This document shows, piece by piece, positions 34,201 to 46,200 of a DNA stretch of 64,000 bases. Within the stretch, counting starts at the first letter, position 1. Each line of letters begins with the position of its first letter. The position numbers and the translations under genes were made by a program. The notes under the pieces are model-generated. The model was not told the origin of the DNA. It was given only the letters and a program-made list of their open reading frames with translations, and did no database searches. The DNA lies in contig JACCGJ010026004.1 in the NCBI GenBank assembly GCA_013407085.1, positions 42,536 to 106,535 of the forward strand, given 5' to 3'. Origin of the DNA: Atriophallophorus winterbourni. Lineage: Eukaryota > Platyhelminthes > Trematoda > Plagiorchiida > Microphallidae.

Positions 34201-37200
34201 TCTACATCGTGATGTAAACTTGACTGAAGTTTCCGGATAAAGTTGTATGTATACTAGAGAAATAACTTAGATAATTACAATTTCATGTAAATTCAAGGCT
34301 ACTTGACAGATTTTATTTTTTCCAAGTGGATGATTTCTGTGCGCGGAGTTGTTTGGTGTCGTTTTTATGGTTTACAAGGACAGCGTCGACAAGGCGAATT
34401 TGAATAATGTCTGCAAGAATAAAGATCGCTTAGTTTGAAAAAGATTTAATCTTTGTGAATTTCAACTCAAAAATTGTTCATTATGTCGCTCGAACTTGCG
34501 GCACAAAATCGATTGCAGACAAGGTTTGAAACCTCTAGATCCAAGATTCAAGGTTTATGGTAAAAGAAACAAATTGGTGTACAATACTACAGGATATACG
34601 TATAAAAATGTAAACAAATCGTACTTTTATTAAGCCTATGAGTTGTGAAGAACTTGAGCTACATTGAGCAGTTTAGAAGGACCGTAAAGTGCATGATTTT
34701 CGATCTGCTAGGTGGGGGAGCTACTTCCCATCATTAAAAACGGTTCATGCCTTCAATATGGTGAACAAGGAGTCAAGATATTTGTACGCAGCAAAATAAT
34801 CAGGGCATATGAAATCCTAGCAAGATAAATAAATATGTATTAGGGAATATGGTAACTTCTTAGGCTTGATCTACTTACCTAAATAAGCCGGAGTACCAAC
34901 AAGGGATCTTCTGAATGATTTCTCGCTGATAATTCTTGCGAATCCGAAATCGCACAATTTGGCCTGAGGGAATTGCTGAGCAGTTGACTGGATGAAATAA
35001 AATTGATAATCTTAGACTACTCAACTCATTTTAAGTAGCACATAACATTGATAAATCCACCATTTTGGGGCGCGAGACGCTTTTTTCAGTGTTTGGGCTT
35101 GCAGTAAGTGTCGTCATTCTCTGATTATTCCTTACCAATTCATCAAAGTGTTCTGTGTTCGTTTATTGATAACTTCTTTTATGTCTCTAAGAAACGATTT
35201 CTATAGAAATATATTTTATGTTTTTAACTTTGTTCTAATTAACTTTATCTATATTTTTCAGATTACAATTTTCTGCATAGTAATTGACCATTAATATTGT
35301 CAAAATAAAGGACATAGAATGATGATTATCTTTAGTTTGGTTTTAGTTACAGTGAATTATCTAAAGAACTGCGAACACCGAAATGCCTACATGTAATGTT
35401 GTGTTCTAAAACGTAAATGTGAACCCATTGAACTTGTGAGAACACTTTAACAATCGGCATGGGGGAGCATGCTTTGCAAGTCGTGATGTTGAATCATTGA
35501 TATCAAAATGGATCCGCTTTGGTTCACAATGTTTTCTTTCAAAATTTAGGTTTTATCTACCGACAAACCATTAATGCAACATACCACGTGGCGTTTAAAG
35601 TAGCCAAATCCAAGAAACCCAATACAATTGCAGAAGATATGATAAAGCCATGTATTGAAAATTCCGAAAATCATTACACGTTCTTTACCGGGTGTGTGAG
35701 CATAGTAAAATATTTTATGGGTGCGATCATTAAAAAGGTTTGGAACAACTGCACTAATATAATAAATTCAAATACCTCACAAATAATTTATGTGAGGACT
35801 CTTGAATCTTGAATCTTGAATCTATTTACATCCTTAAAATAACTTCGAGAACATCACAAGGAGTCTGAGTGTAATCGGTTAGAGCTGTTTTGGGTAACGT
35901 TTCACTTCTGACACTTAATCATATTCCCTGTCCTGCCTATCACCGTTGGTCTGACGAACCTTCTGCGTCAGAAGTGAAACGTTACCCAAAACTACTCTGA
36001 CCGATTGCACTCAAATTTCTTTGCTGTATGAATACACGATTCCAATCGATTGATCACAAGGCGTCATTTGTAATTAGTTACAACTTAATTCAGATATTTT
36101 ACATTTTTCTTATAAGGTTATATTTAATATAAATTGGGATTTTCAAAATGTGCAAGGGATGCTGATGTCATTTCAGAAACAATACACATTCGACTTTGTA
36201 AAAACGATTCTTCGAATATTGAATAACTTCATTGGTCATTGCTACTTAAGCAAATAGGTATAGAAAATTCATATACCCCCTATTTAATCGCTTTTCGTGA
36301 AATTTTCGGCCTTTCTACAGTACCGTTAAGCCCTCAATAAAGCGACTGACATGTCTAAATAATTGTGGCCTTTGTTCGATACCTATAAACCCAATTAAAC
36401 CTGACATTGGAAATCCGTTCTGACTTTGTGCTAAACCCATTTATTTGCGAATTTGAGGATAAATCCTCATTTGCAAATTGAAATTTAGCTTTCATGTGGG
36501 GACTAAGCTAAGTCCCACAGTTGGTGCATTGCAGCACCGGTAACTGTTTGGAATATTTTGCAACATTCAAATAACAGCATGAGGGTAGCTTTTTCGTTTA
36601 AAGTCAGATTTTTATTAATAAGTAGTATATGACTTTCGAAAAGCAGGACGGAAGCCCACAACCCGTTTCGCGGTTATTGCCGCTCACCAGGTATTCGTAT
36701 CCGTGACCTGACATTGGAACGCCGTTCTGACTTTGTGCTAAACCCATTTATTTGCAAATTCGAGGATTGTTACCCCCATAAAAGCTAAATGTCAATTTGC
36801 AAATGAGGATTTAGCCCATGAATTCGCAAATAAATGGGTTTAACACAAGGTCAGCAGGGCGTTCCAATGTCAGATCACGGATACGCATACCCGATGAGCA
36901 GAAGAAACCGCGAAACCGGTCCTGTGCTTCCGTCCTGCTTTTCGAACGTCATATACTACTTATTAATAAAAATCTGACCTAATTAAACCGCTGATGAACA
37001 TACGAGGCTGACTTCCGGGATATCCATTTCCGGTTTGGCCAAGTGCGACGGTGTTGTGAGCAAGACGTTTTCCGGTTTCAGATCGCAATGCACGATGCTC
37101 CGAAGATGTAGATACCGTAGCGCGATAAGAATCTGTGTGACCAAATACTTGGTGACGCGCTCCGACAATCGACCTTGGGGTGAGTTTAGAATCAGTTCGA

Positions 37201-40200
37201 GCATGTCCCCGCTCAATTTTTCCATTACCACGAAAACCTGGGAAATGATAAATTAACCCAATTATTGGTGACTTGAATGTTCGTGTCAAAATGAAATCAA
37301 TTTTTTTCCGGATAAATCTGACTTTCTCGAAACTATAGAAAAACTGTTTTTTATCAGTCAGCTTGGAACGAAATGGTGTATACTATTATTGATTGCGTAA
37401 TTTTACAAATCACAAATATTAATCGTGAAGTAGCAATTAATTCATGGGTGTTGTATATAATTTAAGAACGAGGCGTCAAGCAAGGTTGTGTTCTTGCCCC
37501 TAGACTGCACGACATTTTTTGTGCTATGCTGCGGAAGCATGCCTTAAAGACATCCTACTATTATTATGGTAAGGCATGGTATTGTATGAAAGCATAAGCC
37601 TGATCCAGGCAAAGTGCCGCACAGTGAGACTGCACATGGGCTAAGATACTGTCATGTTTCCCAGACCTAGACAGATATGAGGAAGGAATAAAGACCAGGA
37701 AATGGTAGTAAGAGTGCAGCATATTTCAGCATGCCGCTCACTACCGGTAGCCAATCAATTTAGCACGATGTTAGCCGCACTTCACTGAAATACTATTATT
37801 ATTCTAACTACACTACGTGACAACGAGCTGTTCAATCTAAATCATTTGAGATTATGTACCTAGGAGAGGGATATGGCAATCGGCATGAACGAATCTGAAA
37901 TTTAGCTTCATTCGACCGTGTCGTCTCACAAGATCCCCGATAAGTATGGTCACAGTGATGCATTTTATCACCAATCTTATTTTACATGTTGCTGGTAATC
38001 TTTCGTGCAAATGTCATATTATCCTAATGTATTGTGGTGCTCACATCCCCATCCCCTACACACCACTACCGGTTTCTGGCTGTTTGCCGTCATCAGGTGG
38101 AGACAGTAAGATCAGGTTCAGTGAGCCTTGAAACAGTGGAAAAGCGGTCATCTTATCCTTTTTATTTGCCGCTTACAGACAGTGAATAGTAAATTGATGC
38201 AGTAAATCAGGTGCTTACTAAATGAACTACTGTATGGCATCGAACGATGGACAGTTTATGCAAGACATGAACTGAAGCTGAATGTATTTTATCCGACACA
38301 CATATCATGAATGAAAATATAACAAAAGCAAAATTACTCTCTAAGGAAGATTTACGTAGCATGTCCAGCTTTCAGTGACAGTGTCGCTCAGGCTGACTGG
38401 TTCAACTATAAAATGGAAAACCAGCGTATTACAGAAGATTCACTCTATGGAGAGATGAAAATTGTATTTCAATACTTGAATAGCCTCCACAGCAGTGGGA
38501 ACCGTTTTTAAATGAGAGCAGAGTTCTCCCGAAATTTAACCGATATCGAACTAGCTTTTGATGTGGTTCTGCGAAACGTAAGCTTCAAGCGCAGTCACTT
38601 AAGTTGCAGCTATCAACTCTTACCACGCACGATTCAGGATGTGTGCCATGTAATACATTTGCAATGATGATTGCTTCCGGCGAGATGTTCACCTTACGCG
38701 AGTAAACAAGAGTAGTATCTACTAAAATAGCAAATATTACCCAATGAAATGGAATGAAACACTGGACACTGTTTTATTTATGTATCTTCGTGCAACCACG
38801 TTGGTTTTATTCTACGAGAATTCGACTTCCCAAGAGCGCTTGTCCAAACGAAAGCTGCACGATCTCGTGCAACAACGCATAGAGAGAGAGACCTGGTGTT
38901 GGTGTTTAAAATGACTCACATCGGGAATCATCCTCTCAAATGTTTTCAAAATCTCGGGAATCTTACTCGAATCGGTACACATTTCAGGATTTGACCATCC
39001 CGAATTCTCGATTGGATATTCGTCATAATTTTTGTCTTACTTGCCCTAAGAAATAATACGCTTAGAATCACTTGTGATTTTCACTTTCGAAGCTCGATGA
39101 ATTCTTGATGAATCATGCACTCCGTAACTGTACCTATTAATTGTAGGAAGAATATATCTTCTTAATCCATATACCTTGTATTCGTGTGGTTTGTGTTAAG
39201 TTTGTTGCTTTTTCTACAATAAAAAGTTTCAGAGTTGTTGCCCTCATTCGGTGGATGTCGACCATGGATGTGCAACACAATCGCATGCATTTTTCATGCT
39301 CCACAGCTTCACGAATGACTAAACAGTCCGATTGTGGGGGGGGAACAATCTCTCCCGCAGCTCTCGCAGCGATGGGCCATAATCGGTCGATCGACGTCAG
39401 TTGCACGCCGGTGGCGTGATCTGCGTTCAGCAGCCAAGAGCCGTATCTGCTCCTTCCTAGCTTACAGATAACGTTTTACACAATCCCCCCAAAGTAGGTG
39501 GTCAAAAGCAAGTTCTTCCCCACTCGTGGGGTCAATGCCAAGAGCTTTCATATCGCTTTCGCAAACGTCTTCGTACCACAAGTGCGGTCTGCCAAATGGT
39601 CGACTTCCTGATTTCAACTCACCATAGAGTAGATCTTGCGGAATATCACCACTTTCTATTATGTAGAAGTGAACAAGCCACCGCTGGCGGTGCTGTCGTA
39701 ATAGGGTGAACATGCTCTATTGACCAGCTTTTTAATGCACTTTAGCATTATTCACCTTTCCATCCACGATATGTTCAAGATACGACGGATGCTTCTTAGA
39801 TGGAAAGCATTCAGCTTCCGTTCGTGTCATGCGTAGACGGTCCAGGTTTCACTTTCGTACAGTAAAGCATTAAGTATGTAAGCGTTGTATATCATAATCA
39901 TTGTCTTTACAGTCAAATCGCCGTTACGCCAAACACGAGAGTTTAATCGGGCCAAAATGAGAACTGCTCTGCCAATCCGCTTATCAATCTCAGTGTCTAG
40001 CAAGAGTTTATCCATAGTGGTTGAACCAAGATGTGTGAAATGATGTACTGATTCAAGCTGACAGTCTTCAACAGTGATGATTGGAAGCGATCAATGCGTT
40101 GATTAACGATTTTGTCTTGCTCATGTAGATTATTCATCCAAAGTCTTTGCATGCCGACGAAAAACAGTCAATTAGCACCTGGAGCTGCTCTTGGGAGTGA

Positions 40201-43200
40201 ACAATAATGACTGTATCATCAGAAACGTTTCTTAGTATTGAATAAGATAAATGCGACAAATAATCGCCCATAATCACAATTTTTTATTAAAAAATTCTCA
40301 TACAATATGTTGATTGGCAAAACTTCTGGTACTTACGCGTTTTGGGGTTTCGAACATTCGTTCCAAGTTTACAACTCCCGGGTGATTTAAGTTCTGAAAG
40401 TAGCAAAGAGAAAAGTACAAGTTCCGATATCGTTGAGAAAAAAATACATGGAAACCAGCTCCAAGCATAACTACTTGTTTTAATGATTATATCAGATTGC
40501 AATCAATTAAGAGATGTATCACACATCAAAGCGTGAAACTAAGAATAGATCGAATCATATTTCCGAATTATCCATAATCTTTTGGAACATATCAACAAAT
40601 TATTAAATTTTCTTCATTTATGATTAAGGTTTTTAATGGTCTAAAAAGCAACAAGCTTACCAATAACAATAAGATGGTAAAAGTTAAAAATGTACGTTTA
40701 TAAATACAAGATAAGCAGTTAGTTTAAAGAGTATATAAGTATTCGGGAAATGAATAATTCAATAAAAATTCGTCTAATTTCGTTTTAAAGTCATACTGGA
40801 TTAAGCAACAGTAGAAGGTACACAGTTCCAAGTAATACAGACACGGACAGAATAAAAATACCTTCTACAGTTCAGGCAAAAATGGGGTACCACAAGTATA
40901 TATTCATAGGTGCGATAAATTCTTGTATCCCTTCTATAGAATCAATCCTGTAAGGGATGGTTTGGGTATGGAATATTTTGTAAAGTAGGCTATGGTCTCC
41001 ACTGATCCGTCGATAGGGATAGCCGAAAAAATTAAGGTGAGCCATCCTTTCTTTATGAAGCTTGTTTCTGATGCTGAGAATCAGTTTTGTTTAGCGGTGA
41101 TCTATTCGCTGCATAATTAGTACATCCTTCTTGAGCCAAAGAGACCATGATTGCATAACGCATTCCCTGACTGGTCTCAAGTATGTATTCATGATCTTGG
41201 GAATACCCTGTTCGGAAATTTCATAAATAACCGTTTGAGACGATTGAGGACAAGTGTTGCCTTTGTAAAGTCAGCGTTCGTTTGTGGTGAGGGTTTTTTG
41301 AAGTGGAGCATATCCAGACACCCAAATCGTTTTCTTCACAGCAATTTTCAAGGACATGTGAGCCTATATATTATGTGAACTCTACTCGATTCACCAAGTT
41401 CATGAACCTGTATTTTTCATGTTAAATGGAAGTTTGTTATTCAACGACCAGTTGTGAAGCGTATCAAGATCTTTTGTGATAGCAGATAGTTGTCTGGGCC
41501 AGGGATGCAACTCTATATCGTTATGTCGTCCGCAAATTACGAAATATTACATAGAACAAGTTCCGGTATTTCAATGACACAAACTAGAAAAATGATTGGA
41601 CCAAGTACTGAACCTTGGGAAACTCCGCTACGTGCTGCGATTGGTTTTGATAATGCACCATCAACACGTACCTTGGTAGTGCAATTTGTTAGGTTATCAT
41701 TTAACTAATTCAACAACTTTCCGGTGATACCAAGCTTTTTAAGCTTCTGCAGTAGTAGGCTATGGTTAACACGATCAATGCTTTGGAGATATCTAGGTAG
41801 CAGGCATGAATTGCTTGCCTTTTATCTACCGCTTATGTTCAATCATCCTGTGTTATCAGCAAATGAGATAAACAAGAATAATTCCGTCTAAATTCATGCT
41901 GTTTTCGCGGATGCAACTAATTATTTTCGAAATTTGTGGTGAGATCTTAGACAATGAAGCGTTCAGGTAATTTAGTAATTACAGGTAAAATAGTAACTGG
42001 TAATTAGCTACATCGCAGCGATTTCCACCTTTGTAAATAGGAGAAATTATTCCGCGTTTCCAATCTGTGTGAATCACTGCATTTGCCAGTGTTTGTTTGA
42101 ACAGGTATGTGAGTGGTTTGTATAGCAAGTTCGCGCATTGCTTCCATATGAGCGGGGTTATTCCCTCGGTCCCGGGGGACTTTCGGATTTTTAGATTGAT
42201 TATTGCTTGAAGGACACGTTTCGCTGTGACATTTATTTCACTCATGGCAACCGTGGTTGAACTGGCTTGATTTGGGATGTAAATTCCATGTTTTTCCGGG
42301 CTAAATACACATAAATAAAACGTTGCTAATGCTTCAGCAGGATCTAATGCAGTTGTTGTTGGTCCAGCTGACGTGTTCATGGACGTAACTCCAGGTTTCA
42401 CTTTAGCTTGATCGTTAACCATACGATAAAGTATTCCGAGGTTTAGCTCCATCATGCGTGATATCTGCTCTTAGAAGTACATCTTGTCTTGGATGCAAAA
42501 TATTGTTTACTTGAATTAACCGTAAACTGATGCAAAATGAGAGATTTTGTGGCAATTATTAATTAAACATGGAACAGTTAAAACTTGGGTGACCAGCTCA
42601 CAACGTGGATCCCATTAATCACTCCAAATCTTAAAATTGACCAGACTTAGAACTGTTAGAATCATTCCACAGAAATGTTCCTTCTATTTCTCACCTTATG
42701 TATACACGGGAATTAGTTTTTCGCGAAATAAGCTATGCTGTACAAGTCCAAGTATGTAAGTGTGCACACATGAACAAAACAATTCATCAATTTTTATTTA
42801 TAATATCTCAGAAAAAGTAACTCGGCTCAGTGGCACTTAAATCGCAAATCATATACCGGACAACATATATTTGTTAATCGATGAAACTATTAAAGATGTC
42901 GTGTATTACACTTGCAATGAAATCCGTATACCATAACAGTTGTTCTTGCTCATGTTTCGTATATGCAATCCTGAGATCGTTTAGGTTTTCCATAGTGAAA
43001 TCATGTTGAAGGCTGAGTTTCACTTTGGCTTGAAGTCAAGAATGCAACTAATTTAGCTGCTGGCTTCATGCATCTTTTGCCAGTATTGTGGGATTTCCAG
43101 CGCTCTGAAATTATTACGCAGCGTCGTGTGTTGCTGTTTGGATCGGTTTGCCTATGGTTACAAAGGTGAAAACAGGTAGATTATCCTTTGGATTAAATCC

Positions 43201-46200
43201 TACTATATTAACTACAATTACCTCTCTTGATATTGTAAATCCTCTATTGATAAGGATGAATGTATCACGTTCCATGGTACACGCGGTACATGGATCATTT
43301 GACCACTTTCTTCTTTTATCCAACATAGTATCAAGACTTTGAAGGATTGAAAAGAAATCACAAATCACAGACGATCAAGACTATCGGAGGTCGACTGCTG
43401 AGTACACTGCGACACCGACTGTACAGACCTCAAGATCAAGCGATGCGATGTGACCGGTTGCAGCTGCTTGATCACACACCTGGTGTTATTTTTAGATCCG
43501 CTTTATTTGGTTAATAGTATGAATATAACTTGTTTCAGATTAGGGAGGACTGCTTTTAACATGGAAATACAACTCATATTAATGACACCAATTATGAGGT
43601 CAAATATTGAAGCAACCGCAAAAAGTAGCGATAGCTCGCTGACGTTTGGATGGAAGCATTTGACACACAAGCACAAAAACGACTTTGATCGACACCTATG
43701 ATGAAAAATAGATCACTGAACTAAGTGAGTGAATAAATGTATCTGAAGTTGGAGAATACAAGCATAATGACAGAGTTGCGAGCATTTATCGTCGGAATTA
43801 GCGCGACATACCCGCAAAATGAAAACCTCATTCTTCAGCTGCGCCTCGCGCTTAGTCGGAAAACGTAGTTTATCGATCACTTTGATTGCTACCTCACGTA
43901 AGCTTGCTCGATGGATCCCTGAAATTTCGAAATAAACACATTAGATCTTCATGGGTTAGTAAAGCTTATTTTCAAGCATAGCTATTTTGGTCAATGCAGT
44001 GATGCGCTCACATACTCCGCACTACAACCGGTTTTGGCTGTTTGCTGTCATCAGGTAGACACTCTAAGAATAACAACAGCTATCGAGGAAATACTATTTT
44101 TGCGTTTGCCGTGGTACGCTGGCATGAACATCAATTTTCGCTTGTTCAAAAACTGGATGTGCGTGTGCTTATTGTCTAAGCAGAACATCAATTTTATTCT
44201 AATGGAAGAAAATAATGACAAGCATATCACACTGTCTACTTTTTTGACGACAACCACGTTCATATTATTTCATCAACTGATAAAACAGTGCACTTTGCGT
44301 TGACGCTCAGCTTATAAAGTAGGGCACATTCGATCATAAACGCTTAGTTGCAGGCACATTTGCTCTATTGTAGGGAGCGGGGGCAGAGAGAGGCCGGAAA
44401 TTGATGCGTCAGGTCATTTCAGGTCAACGGGTGGCAGCTGGAGCACATCCAGCCAATTATCGCATTATCTTCAGGACAGCCCCACCCGAGTTATTCCCCG
44501 CGTTGCACGCAGGCACATCGATTGTGTCTCGCTTCATCCCTGAGGTCAATTTGTTCAGCGCACCCACCCACGAATCCCACATCACAAGAGAAACCGATTG
44601 GTCAAAGGCGCTGACGGCCGCCGACGGTGTTCATCTTCTCACAGTTCCGAAAATGCTGTCGCTCGAACCATTCGAATGCAATCAATCCGAAACTCGAAAT
44701 ATTGCGAGTTCACAATAGTCGTCGTCGGTATTTTTGGCTCTTCTTGCTCTTGTGTTATGCCGGAGGGTGTTGTTCTGTATATCATTCGATAGCTTGTGAT
44801 TAACGCTCATCGCTAATGCACTTCGCACCTCCACACCATGTGTTCTTGAGATTGGACAAGCAGTGCTATGTTGATGTTAATCAAAACAGTGTTGACGCCC
44901 AAGATTGTTGACGATCCTTCCGCACTTTCTACACTCGCGCATCCAGATCTAACTGATTTACCTTTAAATTACATGATAAATGGCTAAAACACGAAACCGG
45001 TCGTCATGTGTGAGGGATGAAAAAACGTGCAAATACAGATTTTTGTTCAATATCATAATGTGGATTTGCTGAGTTCATTAGCGATGAGTGCGAATCACGA
45101 GCTTTTGAATGATACACAGAACTCCACCATCTGGCACACCATTCAGCGTCGAAAATTGTGATCTCGTTCTATTTCGGATTCCTGAATGATTGCATTCCAC
45201 TCTTCGGAGGTACGTCAGTCGCAATCGAACGATATGCAATTCGTCAGTCGATCAAACGACCCCTGCTTGGCGAAGGTTTGAAGTGTACCGGTTGTGACGA
45301 ATTCGATTGACAAATCAAGATCGAAGTGACACACATACAGGGGTATAATTGTTGTGGTCGTTCGATTTGCCTGTATAAGATAGGTGTGCATTTTGTTATT
45401 TGTTTGGTGCGTAATAAACGACATTGACCAATCCGTTTTCTCTAGTGTTGTGTTGATTCGTGGGCGAACGTGGCTAGCGTTGGATAGGTTGACCTCAGGG
45501 ATGAATCGAGATGTGTCCTTGCGACACGGGGGTAATACGGTTGATGCTGGACTGATGACTCTAATGTTGCGATTAGTGGCTAGCTGCCATTTCGAGCTTC
45601 TCTACCTCATCTGCTACACTAGGTTTAACCCATGTGTGTGCGCTCATGTGATTGAACTGGTTGGTCGTGTCAGGCATATCCAACAACTTGCATGACTTTA
45701 AAACGAAATTAGACGAATTTTTATTGCATTATTCGTTTCCAGAACACTTATATACTGTTTAATCTACTACCTTATATTGTGTATACACTTAAATTTCAAT
45801 TTTTACCATCCTATGGCTGTTGTTAAGCTTGTTGCTTTTTAGACCATTAAAAACCTTGAATTACCTTGAATCTGCTTACAAGTAAATACCTTGTTTACCG
45901 TTCACCTGCTGTTTTGATGCCTGTGAATCCAAATATTTTTGTCTATATCCGATGAGCGCAAACAGTATAAAAGGGGTTGTGTTGTGTGTGTGATGAATTA
46001 CAAGCAATTGCGGATTTTCGCTTCAATCCCATGGAGTTAATACAATCCGCGTGTGTGCGGGCCATGTGTGATTGAATAACATGATCGTATCAACCATATC
46101 CAACATTTGCTTACAATTTCGCTTAAAATATGACGATCTTCATTGTGTCCTGGTAAACGGATCGTACTGACTTTACCCGATGATGAGTACCAACAGCACG

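Larger units (their letters stand above)
33790..35515. other. PKD intron sequence flanking the DFG exon
   Basis: Apart from the DFG exon (34,879-34,975) and the tiny LINE tail near 34,550, AT-rich and unrecognised. Confidence 0.6.

Noticed and set aside
44401..44718. 105-codon plus-strand frame
   Set aside because: Lies in one arm of the long inverted repeat; its mirror arm does not keep the frame, and there is no recognisable domain.
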